From: Methanococcoides sp052057775
GTDB taxonomy: Archaea > Halobacteriota > Methanosarcinia > Methanosarcinales > Methanosarcinaceae
Direction of reading: 5' to 3'
Assembly: GCF_052057775.1 (NCBI RefSeq)
Contig: NZ_CP195121.1
Span: 620,001-684,000, forward strand
DNA: 64,000 nucleotides
Position numbers and translations under genes: made by a program. Numbering within the stretch: the stretch's first letter is position 1; every line of letters starts with the position of its first letter. Below the pieces are notes generated by a model that was given only the letters and a program-made list of their open reading frames with translations, made no database searches and was not told where the DNA came from. Of this stretch, positions 33,173-40,556 are shown piece after piece.

Positions 33173-34162
33173 TCAGTCCTCATCCTCACAGAGGTCTGTG
33201 TGAGGATTCATGTCACAACCGGTACATGGCAGGCACATGGTCTTGAACACATCTGCACGAAGCCCGTTCTCGTCCAGGATCCTGCGAAGCAGTCTTGTAA
33301 GTTTAAGCAGCCTTTCCTTTGAAGGCCGATCAATGAAAACCTCTCCCTCACGCAACGGGTGCTTGCTTGCAGGCCTCAGTATTGGTACAACTCCAAGGGA
33401 GGCCAGTTCACGTATGCCTTTCTCCACAGCTTCGTCCGTTTCACCAAGACCGATGATGAAATTGGAACACACCCTGTTCTTTCCGAATATCTCTGCGGCT
33501 TCCTTGAGGGTCTTCAATATCTCTTCCATGTCCTGTCCGGGGCAGACCTTCTTGTAGAGCTCCCTGTCCATTGTTTCAACATTGTACTTGATCTCGTCAA
33601 CACCTGCCTCTTTCAGGCGTCTGTTGGAATCCGCTGTCGGATATACTGCAACGCCGATGGGCACTCCATATTTCTTCACGGCCTTTACGACCTCGAGGGC
33701 TCTTTCAAATTCCTCTTCAACTGACTTATCAACGCCGGAGGTGATGGATATACCTTTCATCTTGCCGGTGGCATTTGCCTCTTCAATAAGCTCCAGGACC
33801 TCTTCAATGGTCTTGACCTTGCCGTTGAGCTTTGGGACAGGACAGAACTTGCAGTCAAAGATACATTTCTCTGTCATGTTTATGTAGGCCTGTTCCGGAC
33901 AATGGATAAGTTCTTCCTCTATCTCTCCCCTTACGATCTCCCTTCCATCTCTCATTATTACGATCTCATCTCCGTCTGCAACTGCTTTGAGAGGGGAGTC
34001 CTTGTTAAGTCCGAGCCTTACCCTCTGGTTGCCGGAGCGGAAGAAGAATGCTGTCTTTCCTGCTCCCGGTCCCGCTGTAGGGACTGTGATCTTACCCAGA
34101 AGGGATGGTTCTATATCAAGGCTGCCTACGGCAATAAGTTCGGCTTTTGTTTCTGGTCTCAT
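33173..34162 (-). CDS. Radical SAM protein, methanogen type
   Basis: 329 residues. The radical SAM cluster motif is CIFDCKFCP near residue 98 (CxxxCxxC), followed by GISITSGVD, a predicted barrel and a C-terminal cysteine group MCLPCTGCDMNPHTDLC that could bind a second Fe-S cluster. The first ~85 residues form a separate β-rich N-terminal region with TVPTAGPGAGKTAFFFR, which looks P-loop-like but is probably part of the fold. Overall it resembles biotin-synthase-like radical SAM enzymes of unknown substrate in methanogens. GGAGACG precedes the start. Forms an apparent operon with the following 109-residue protein. Confidence 0.8.
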   Translation of the reverse strand: MRPETKAELIAVGSLDIEPSLLGKITVPTAGPGAGKTAFFFRSGNQRVRLGLNKDSPLKAVADGDEIVIMRDGREIVRGEIEEELIHCPEQAYINMTEKCIFDCKFCPVPKLNGKVKTIEEVLELIEEANATGKMKGISITSGVDKSVEEEFERALEVVKAVKKYGVPIGVAVYPTADSNRRLKEAGVDEIKYNVETMDRELYKKVCPGQDMEEILKTLKEAAEIFGKNRVCSNFIIGLGETDEAVEKGIRELASLGVVPILRPASKHPLREGEVFIDRPSKERLLKLTRLLRRILDENGLRADVFKTMCLPCTGCDMNPHTDLCEDED

Positions 34163-34282
34163 CAGCGTCTCCGTCTTTTTCTAATATTGATCAGGATATT
34201 GATTTATCTATATAAGACAAATTAACATTTGCCTATTATATATGCTTCTTTCCGGTATATTTTGCCAGTTCTTTAAAATAGT

Positions 34283-34633
34283 TCAATCTTTGTTCTTGCG
34301 GATAGAGAGTATGCCTGCCAGGAAAAGGACGAAACCCACACCCCAGAATATCCCGTTAAGTGCCAGTCCTAGCGTAAGTATGACAAAACCCAGTACAAGA
34401 GATGCTTTCTCATTAGACGGACTTTTCATTATGTTGGCCCTGCCGGTGGCAATAAGATAGGCAGAGCTGAGGTACAATATTGCCGTGATAAGGTACAGTA
34501 TTCCCGGGTAATAACGCTGGTCAATTATTATCATCGATGCAGCTATTGACAGAAAAACAATTGATGCAAATATAAGTAGTATTTTCCATACTTTGTTCTG
34601 TTTTCCTTTTGATCTTTCCAGGTTGTTCTCCAC
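34283..34633 (-). CDS. Membrane protein with four helices, unknown function
   Basis: 116 residues, four membrane helices (about 17-37, 42-62, 78-96 and 97-110), a basic N-terminus and an ending LSIRKNKD. Start is GTG at 34633 with no clear ribosome binding site, so the start is uncertain. I do not recognise a family. It stands alone between the radical SAM gene and hcp. Confidence 0.55.
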   Translation of the reverse strand: MENNLERSKGKQNKVWKILLIFASIVFLSIAASMIIIDQRYYPGILYLITAILYLSSAYLIATGRANIMKSPSNEKASLVLGFVILTLGLALNGIFWGVGFVLFLAGILSIRKNKD

Positions 34634-34792
34634 AATTATATGTTGTTTGATGCTGCTATAAAAGAATTTTTAGCTACTTGTTCTGTAGTCTTCAATTAAC
34701 ATCTAAAAAAGAAAAAGATCACAGGATGAATATCATTACGGAGGGGATCAAGTAAAGGGGGATGAGGATGAATAGGGGATAAAGGAAAGGCT

Positions 34793-36481
34793 TTAGAGCA
34801 GCCTTTCCAGATCCTCGTCGACGGTTGTGTTGGGTGCTATGTTAAAGTTCTCGACAAGGACATTAAGTACGTTCGGGGAGACGAATGCAGGCAGTGTCGG
34901 ACCAAGTGTGATGTTCTTGACACCGAGGTACAGCAGTGCGAGCAAGACAAGGACCGCCTTTTGTTCATACCATGCGATGTTGTATGAGACCGGCAGCTCG
35001 TTTATGTCATCAAGTCCGAAGACCTCTGCAAGTTTCTGTGCGATGATCACAAGGGAGTATGAGTCATTACACTGTCCTGCATCGAGTACCCTCGGGATGC
35101 CGTCTATATCCCCGAGGTCGAGCTTGTTGTAGCGGTATTTTGCACAACCCGCTGTGAGGATGACCGCACTTTCAGGGAGGGCTTCTGCGAATTTAGTGTA
35201 GTAATCCCTTTCCTTGTGCCTACCGTCACAACCTGCCATGACCACGAAGCGTGTGATCTTTCCGCCCTTGACGGCCTCTACGATCTTGTCAGCAACAGAG
35301 AGGGCTGCACTGTGGGCAAATCCTCCGACAAGGGTACCGTCTTCCAGTTGCTCAGGAGGTTTGCATTTCTTTGCCTGCTCGATCAGGGCAGAGAAGTCCT
35401 TTGCTCCGTTCGCGTCAGCATCGATGTGCTTCACACCGTCAAACCCGACGATGCTTGTGGTATAGATCCTGTCAATGTAGCTTTCCTTTGGCGGAACAAG
35501 ACAGTTCGTTGTCATCAGTATGGGGCCGTTGAACTTCTCGAACTCGCTCTTCTGTGCCCACCAGGATCCTCCGTAGTTCCCGACGAAGTGGTCGTACTTC
35601 TTGAATGCCGGATAGTAGTTTGCAGGAAGCATCTCACCATGGGTATAGACGTCAACGCCGGTTCCCTGTGTCTGTTTGAGAAGCTGATCCATGTCCTTTA
35701 GGTCGTGACCACTGATGAGGATGCCCGGATTGTCCCTGACACCAAGGTAGACTTCGGTTGGTTCAGGATTGCCATAGGTGGTTGTGTTCGCCTCGTCCAG
35801 CAATGCCATTACCTTTACACCGTATTCTCCACATTCGAGAACCAGTCCGACAAGGTCATCAACTGAAAGTGTATCATCCATGGTTGCGGCAAGTGCTCTT
35901 TCTGTGAATGCGAATATACTGTCATCACTGTATCCCAGGACATTTGCATGATGTGCATAGGCTGCAAGACCCTTGAGCCCATAGGTAAGTATCTCACGCA
36001 GTGATCTTATGTCTTCGTTCTGTGTGGCAAGGATGCCTGTGTTTGCTGTTTTCAGGGATTCGGGTGTGACGATGGAGGCAGCAGGGATATCAAATCTGGT
36101 TTCCGGATCGGACATGCCGAGTGTTGCTTTGATCTTGTCACCGAACGAAAGGTCCTTTGCTTGTCCCAGGTTGATATTCCTTGTTGCAAGGTTGCGCTTG
36201 ATGCCATCCCTTATCTCAAGTCCTTCCCTGACATATCTCTGGAAGTCCTTTGCGCTGAAGTTAACGTTGGTGATGGTGGCGAACAGACCGTTCATGATGA
36301 ACTTATCCACCTTTGGATCGGTGATGCCGTTCTCACGTGCCTTTGAGTTGTAGTATGCGATGCCTTTGAGGACGTAGGTAAGCTGGTCCTGCAGGTCAGC
36401 AACTTCCGGTTTCTTTCCGCAGGCACCTGCTTTGGTACATGCCTGACCATTAACTGTTTCTTCACATTGGTAGCAATACAT
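34793..36481 (-). CDS. hcp: Hybrid cluster protein (hydroxylamine reductase / NO-related)
   Basis: 562 residues. The N-terminal cluster motif CYQCEETVNGQACTKAGAC has cysteine spacing 2-8-5, the class I pattern that holds a [4Fe-4S] cubane. Hybrid-cluster ligands lie in ALLDEANTTTYG, TTNCLVPP, VMAGCDGRHKERDYY, TAGCAKYRYNKL and DAGQCNDSYS. The enzyme reduces hydroxylamine or nitric oxide and protects against nitrosative and oxidative stress in the cytoplasm. GGAGAG precedes the start. The promoter carries three copies of AGTATCTTT, two as an inverted pair over the start site, suggesting specific repression. The coding region otherwise looks normal. Confidence 0.96.
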   Translation of the reverse strand: MYCYQCEETVNGQACTKAGACGKKPEVADLQDQLTYVLKGIAYYNSKARENGITDPKVDKFIMNGLFATITNVNFSAKDFQRYVREGLEIRDGIKRNLATRNINLGQAKDLSFGDKIKATLGMSDPETRFDIPAASIVTPESLKTANTGILATQNEDIRSLREILTYGLKGLAAYAHHANVLGYSDDSIFAFTERALAATMDDTLSVDDLVGLVLECGEYGVKVMALLDEANTTTYGNPEPTEVYLGVRDNPGILISGHDLKDMDQLLKQTQGTGVDVYTHGEMLPANYYPAFKKYDHFVGNYGGSWWAQKSEFEKFNGPILMTTNCLVPPKESYIDRIYTTSIVGFDGVKHIDADANGAKDFSALIEQAKKCKPPEQLEDGTLVGGFAHSAALSVADKIVEAVKGGKITRFVVMAGCDGRHKERDYYTKFAEALPESAVILTAGCAKYRYNKLDLGDIDGIPRVLDAGQCNDSYSLVIIAQKLAEVFGLDDINELPVSYNIAWYEQKAVLVLLALLYLGVKNITLGPTLPAFVSPNVLNVLVENFNIAPNTTVDEDLERLL

Positions 36482-36520
36482 TATTCGGTCTCTCCTTTTT
36501 TGGGTTGGGTGTCGGAATTA

Positions 36521-36620
36521 AGTATCTTTCAGATATTAGGTAGATTAAAGATACTGGTATATATAGTCCAAGTTTCTTATTGGATACTCCCTCGGGGAAT
36601 AGTTGCTCGAAAGTATCTTT
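36521..36620 (-). promoter_or_regulatory. hcp promoter with three copies of AGTATCTTT
   Basis: Read on the minus strand, a TATA box ACTATATATACC lies at about 36556-36567, predicting transcription from near 36533. AGTATCTTT at 36521-36529 and its exact complement AAAGATACT at 36547-36555 form a 9-bp inverted repeat spanning the start site, and a third copy AGTATCTTT is at 36612-36620. This arrangement is typical of a dimeric repressor site plus an auxiliary site. Confidence 0.6.
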
Positions 36621-36701
36621 TCGGTCTGTGTGAGAATCTATTTATAGAAATGAGAAAATTTACCCGGAAATAATCCTATTCTTCATCCCGGAGCAAACCT
36701 T

Positions 36702-37547
36702 ATGATCCCCCCTGAGATCCTTGTAACCTTTTTCGGCCTTGCAGCAGCTGCAACCTGGGGTGCTGCAGATTTCTCTGGTGGTCTTGCAACAAGACGCGCC
36801 AGTGTCTATTCGGTGGTCATAATCACACAGGCTGTGGGTCTTGTCCTTCTTCCATTTCTTGCACTGTATTTCTCAGAAGAGTTCCCTCCAATGGATGGCA
36901 TATTCTGGGGATTTGTTGCAGGTGTTGCCGGAAGTTCCGGTCTTCTGGCACTATATCATGCATTTTCCAGGGGTAAGATGGGAGTTGCAGCACCTATCTC
37001 GGCTGTGATAACTGTTGCACTGCCTGTGGTATATGGTGCTTCCAACGAAGGTCTGCCAGCAGGATACCAGATAGGAGGGTTTGTGTTAGCTATTGTCGCC
37101 ATGTGGCTGATCAGCAACACAGGCGAGAAAGGCGAGATCAAAAGGCAGGATGTGTTCTACCCTCTGCTGGCAGGCGTGGGTTTTGGTATCTTCTTCATAT
37201 CGGTGGATCTTTTCAGCGAATCCGCGGTCTTCTGGCCACTTACGGTTGCAAAGGTATCTGCTGTAGTGGTGATCCTTGGATTTGCCTTCTTCAGAAAGTC
37301 GGCAACCTTGCCTTCAAAAAGCGTTCTCCCCGTCATAATACTTGCAGGGATCTTTGATGCCATTGGTAATCTTTTCTTCGCTCTTGCTTCTCAGGTGGGG
37401 AGGCTTGATATTGCGACAGTGATAGCATCCCTATATCCCGGAAGCACGGTTCTGCTTGCATGGATAATTCTTAAAGAGCATTTGTCCTCAATGCAGTGGA
37501 TCGGTGTTGTTCTTGCTCTGTCAGCAATTGCATTGATCTCTTTGTGA
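36702..37547 (+). CDS. DMT-superfamily (EamA) exporter
   Basis: 281 residues with ten predicted membrane helices arranged as two EamA halves; the first half begins FFGLAAAATWGAADFSGGLA and the second VFYPLLAGVGFGIFFIS. Half-ending motifs HAFSRGKMGVAAPISAV and LASQVGRLDIATVIASLYP, then TVLLAWIILKEHLSSMQWIG, are typical of drug/metabolite transporters. Substrate unknown; amino-acid or metabolite efflux is common in the family. It starts 220 bases from the divergent hcp gene and could share its control region. Confidence 0.9.
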   Translation: MIPPEILVTFFGLAAAATWGAADFSGGLATRRASVYSVVIITQAVGLVLLPFLALYFSEEFPPMDGIFWGFVAGVAGSSGLLALYHAFSRGKMGVAAPISAVITVALPVVYGASNEGLPAGYQIGGFVLAIVAMWLISNTGEKGEIKRQDVFYPLLAGVGFGIFFISVDLFSESAVFWPLTVAKVSAVVVILGFAFFRKSATLPSKSVLPVIILAGIFDAIGNLFFALASQVGRLDIATVIASLYPGSTVLLAWIILKEHLSSMQWIGVVLALSAIALISL

Positions 37548-37591
37548 GCGCTGAAGTTTTAATGATACAAAAAAACTTTAGTTACCTTTTA

Positions 37592-37609
37592 GGATAATAG
37601 TAATTATCC
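37592..37609. promoter_or_regulatory. Inverted repeat downstream of the exporter gene
   Basis: GGATAAT (37592-37598) and ATTATCC (37603-37609) are exact complements with a 4-base gap, flanked by TTTTa/aAAAA. No T-run follows, so an operator for the next small gene is as likely as a terminator. A TATA-like ATTATTTATACT follows at about 37619-37630. Confidence 0.35.
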
Positions 37610-37771
37610 AAAAGCAATATTATTTATACTCAAAATGTCAACATATTAGCAAGGTCTGTGTATGGGGGTTGCAGATGGGATCCTGTGTGGTTTCTCAACC
37701 AATGGTCCCTGTTCTGCTGGCATGCACTGATCCGATCAGATATGGTGTGTAAATATTTGGGGACTAAAGAA

Positions 37772-37987
37772 ATGACAGATACAAATGAGACTATAACAGA
37801 TGCATACAGGTACGGATATCTTTTGAGTAACGTAGTCTTATACAAACCGCAAGTATGTATGGATGCTGCGGTCGTTTTTTCTTCGATAGTGAACGATGAC
37901 GGCACCATCAAAAGAAGGCGCCTTTATCGTATCTATTCCGGGCATGGGTACAATCGTCCTGAGAGGTCCCGGGAAAAAGCAGCTTAA
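37772..37987 (+). CDS. Small hypothetical protein (71 aa)
   Basis: 71 residues beginning MTDTNETITDAYRYGYLL with a hydrophobic strand DAAVVFSSIVNDDG, then a strongly basic C-terminus (KRRRLYRIYSGHGYNRPERSREKAA). No family recognised. GGGGA lies 8-12 bases before the ATG; the frame stays open upstream but without codon bias. A TATA-like element precedes by about 140 bases. It could be a nucleic-acid-associated small protein, which is inference from charge alone. Confidence 0.4.
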   Translation: MTDTNETITDAYRYGYLLSNVVLYKPQVCMDAAVVFSSIVNDDGTIKRRRLYRIYSGHGYNRPERSREKAA

Positions 37988-38017
37988 ATATTAACTTTTG
38001 AACAAATGAGGTATAAA

Positions 38018-38161
38018 ATGGAAGATAGAAATTTGCTTTATGTACAGCCTGGCACAGAGGATTCCTCTGCAATTGCATTTTCCATCAGCATTGGTGCAGA
38101 TGGCAGGATCGGTAGCAGCAGCCTGCTAAGAATAGACCCGAGCAAGCAGGATGATTCCTGA
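38018..38161 (+). CDS. Small hypothetical protein (47 aa)
   Basis: 47 residues, MEDRNLLYVQPGTEDSS followed by AIAFSISIGADGRIG and SSLLRIDPSKQDDS. GAGGT is well placed before the ATG, and a strong hairpin terminator (38198-38233) follows the stop. These signals support a real short gene, although no family is recognised. It follows the 71-residue ORF by 30 bases and may be cotranscribed. Confidence 0.45.
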   Translation: MEDRNLLYVQPGTEDSSAIAFSISIGADGRIGSSSLLRIDPSKQDDS

Positions 38162-38197
38162 AATTCCTTTCTTTTCTGAGATCCATCCTGTGAAACC

Positions 38198-38233
38198 ATC
38201 CATTCGGGAATTCCCCTGAATGGATCAGTTTTT
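38198..38233 (+). terminator. Strong hairpin with T-run after the small ORFs
   Basis: ATCCATTC (38198-38205) and GAATGGAT (38218-38225) form an 8-bp stem around a partly palindromic GGGAATTCCC, followed by CAGTTTTT. It supports transcription of the small + strand ORFs upstream. Confidence 0.6.
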
Positions 38234-38280
38234 CCATACATCCTGTCAATAGGGATCCGCCTCCCGTAAGAAAGTATTCG

Positions 38281-38385
38281 TTAGGGGGGCTTTTCAGGAT
38301 CCTCATCGATCTCAACAAAGGAGAGTGAGATCGTTCCCCATGGTGAGCTCGAGAGTTCCAACCTGAAGTTTGAACTGAGTCTCAT
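38281..38385 (-). CDS. Very small hypothetical protein (34 aa)
   Basis: 34 residues, MRLSSNFRLELSSSPWG then TISLSFVEIDEDPEKPP. AAGGTGG lies eight bases before the ATG, a good ribosome binding site, but the product is very short and has no recognised family. It runs opposite to the two small ORFs and converges on their terminator. Confidence 0.3.
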   Translation of the reverse strand: MRLSSNFRLELSSSPWGTISLSFVEIDEDPEKPP

Positions 38386-38730
38386 ACGTACCACCTTCTT
38401 TTATTCCCAATTAGAAATTTGTCCCGATGCTATTTATATATTACCCATAATAAAAATAAAATGCTTATCCTCATAATGTATATTTATTTTTATTATTCAA
38501 TATTTGCGGGTATATTTCGCCTCATGTACCTGATATCTTCAGAATTTAAAAATGAACTCTATTTTAAAAAATAGTCATAAGATGATGATATTTCTGGAGT
38601 TTCTAATGTGTCTCCAATGTAAATATGCTATATTGTTCTAATTCTTTTCCTTTTTTGTTCTTCTTCTGTGATATATGCCCTGGCCCAAAAGACAGGCTAC
38701 TTTTATCTGCTTGATGGTTGGATGAATCAA
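38386..38730. other. AT-rich intergenic region without recognised features
   Basis: 345 bases, very AT-rich with long T tracts. The + frame beginning at 38668 runs antisense into the neighbouring regulator gene and is not supported. The region contains the promoter for the 34-codon minus-strand ORF if that is real, and T-rich sequence where the regulator transcript would end. Confidence 0.5.
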
Positions 38731-39492
38731 TTATTCTCTAATATAGTTCACACCCAATCTGGATACAAGTTCAGCCATGGCATTGAGCGTTTCATAACCC
38801 TGCACACTGATCTGGTATTCACCCCTTTCACCACGCTGCCTGATCATTCCCCTGTTCTGCAGTTTTTCCAGATGGAATAGAAGGTTCCCTCCGCGAAGCT
38901 CGGTGAGCTTTGAGAGTTCGGTGAACGATCTTCCCTCTTCGTACAGTGCCTTGAGGATCCTGACACGCACGGAGCTGCTCAAAGGATCTCCTATCAGGCT
39001 GGCAACCTGCTCTTCATGAAGGTCCTGGACCTGCAACTGTATGTTACTTTCATTACGGTAGAGGCCCATTGTCTGCAACATTCCTATCTGCTGGTCGAAG
39101 TATCCCTCAGCTTTCTGTATGCAGTTGGAACAGTGATCGAATTGTGCCATCTCCTTCACGTTATCAAAATTGGTGCGCAACTTTTCGATATTCTCCTTTG
39201 TAACCTGCCCTTTTCTTGTATAGTCTATCAGATCCTCAAAATAATGGACCAGATGCGGGATACATTTTGACTGCATTGGGCATTCCTTTTCCTCGTTCTC
39301 AATGACCTGGCAGGCATTCTCAAAAGACCCGTTGATCATCTGCACAGCGCACTGGTTCCTGAACTCATTGAACAATGAATTGGTCTGGCCTCCTGCAACC
39401 TCTCCCCTGAACCTGTTAAGTTCATTGCGAAGCCCGGTAATTTCCTCATAGAGCAGAGATATCTCCTCTGCTATCATTTTTTGTTCGCTCAT
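38731..39492 (-). CDS. Winged-helix regulator (ArsR-like) with a cysteine-rich sensor region
   Basis: 253 residues. The N-terminal third is a coiled helix (MIAEEISLLYEEITGLRNELNRFRGE). The middle has clustered cysteines: CQVIENEEKECPMQSKC and, about 75 residues on, HCSNC, which may bind metal or an Fe-S cluster (inference). The C-terminal 90 residues are a winged helix: PLSSSVRVRILKALYEEGRSFTELSKLTELRGGNLLFHLEKLQ with wing RGERGEYQIS. This suits a redox- or metal-sensing transcription factor. It lies divergently from the flavin split-barrel gene 39621-40025, a candidate target. Confidence 0.8.
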   Translation of the reverse strand: MSEQKMIAEEISLLYEEITGLRNELNRFRGEVAGGQTNSLFNEFRNQCAVQMINGSFENACQVIENEEKECPMQSKCIPHLVHYFEDLIDYTRKGQVTKENIEKLRTNFDNVKEMAQFDHCSNCIQKAEGYFDQQIGMLQTMGLYRNESNIQLQVQDLHEEQVASLIGDPLSSSVRVRILKALYEEGRSFTELSKLTELRGGNLLFHLEKLQNRGMIRQRGERGEYQISVQGYETLNAMAELVSRLGVNYIRE

Positions 39493-39620
39493 AATGCCAT
39501 CATCTCAAGGTGGATCTGTTTTGTGACTGGTTAGAAATATGCACTTAGATGTATTTAAGTACAGTTTTGTAACAGTTTACTATATTAATATATACTTATT
39601 TAGTACCTGTGGTGATCAAC

Positions 39621-40025
39621 ATGGTAACACTTACAGATGAAATGAAAGAAGCTATAAGCACAATACAGATATTCCCTGTTGCAACTGCTTCAAAGGATGG
39701 AGTTCCGAACGTTGTACCTATCGGTTTTGTCTCGCTGATCGATGACAGCACGATATGGATCGCGGACAACTTCATGAAAAAGACCCTTTCGAACGTAATG
39801 GAGAATCCAAAGGTCTCTATCTATATCTGGGGACCAAAGACAAAAGGCTCCTTCCAGATCAAGGGTGATGTTGAGTTAAAGACAAGCGGACCGGATTTCG
39901 AGAAGATGCAGGAGATCGTCCATTCCAAAATGTCACAGGCACCGGCAAAAAGCCTTCTTGTGATGAAGATCACGGATGTTTATGATTGCTCCCCCGGACC
40001 AAATGCAGGGGAAAGGCTGCTTTAA
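39621..40025 (+). CDS. Pyridoxamine 5'-phosphate oxidase-like flavin split-barrel protein
   Basis: 134 residues. The core IFPVATASKDGVPNVVPIGFVSLIDDSTIWIADN and MENPKVSIYIWGP is a FMN-binding split β-barrel of the PPOX/FMN-reductase-like type. GGTGATC, a near-perfect ribosome binding site, precedes the ATG at 39621. Members bind FMN or F420 or heme; which applies here cannot be seen. It is divergent from the cysteine-rich regulator, so redox-linked control is plausible. Confidence 0.85.
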   Translation: MVTLTDEMKEAISTIQIFPVATASKDGVPNVVPIGFVSLIDDSTIWIADNFMKKTLSNVMENPKVSIYIWGPKTKGSFQIKGDVELKTSGPDFEKMQEIVHSKMSQAPAKSLLVMKITDVYDCSPGPNAGERLL

Positions 40026-40265
40026 GCACATATTATCCTTCCTTCTCCACAGGGTGTCATCAGATCTTCTACTGCAAATCCTCTCCCTGTGGAGTTCCCT
40101 TTCTTTTTGGACACTATACCTTCCTTTGTCTTTCTCATTGCCCTCCCACAACCTGATCACATTGAGCTATCCGGACAAGCCAACATATTAATATTAAGTA
40201 CTTGATTTCTATCAGTCATATTAGAACACACTATGTTATTATCCCAATTATCTGAGGAACCTAAT

Positions 40266-40547
40266 ATGATCACAAAAGACGAGGTAGAACACGTAGGATG
40301 GCTCGCCCGCATCGAGATCGATGATGCGGATGCCGAGGACTACGCTGTGAAGTTAAGTTCTGTACTGGATTATTTCGGCCAGCTGGATGAGGTGGACACC
40401 GAGGATGTCGAACCCACCTATCACGTGGCAGATATCATGAACGTCTTCAGGGAAGATGTTGTCACACCATCCCTTGACCAGGAAGATGTGCTTGCGAACA
40501 CCGCATCCGAGAAGGATGGCTATATCAAGGCACCGAGGATCATTTGA
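40266..40547 (+). CDS. gatC: Asp/Glu-tRNA amidotransferase subunit C
   Basis: 93 residues. The small belt subunit of GatCAB, which amidates Asp-tRNA-Asn (in archaea mainly this, GatDE handling Glu-tRNA-Gln). Motifs VEHVGWLARIEI and LDYFGQLDEVDTEDVEP then ASEKDGYIKAPRII are typical. ATG 40266 follows GAGG; an upstream in-frame ATG at 40233 is less likely. First of three genes gatC-gatA-gatB. Confidence 0.93.
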   Translation: MITKDEVEHVGWLARIEIDDADAEDYAVKLSSVLDYFGQLDEVDTEDVEPTYHVADIMNVFREDVVTPSLDQEDVLANTASEKDGYIKAPRII

Positions 40548-40556
40548 GGTGAGACC

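Noticed and set aside
33173..34162. P-loop ATPase at the N-terminus of the radical SAM protein (AGPGAGKT)
   Set aside because: The string resembles Walker A, but no Walker B or surrounding ATPase fold follows, so it is probably coincidental.
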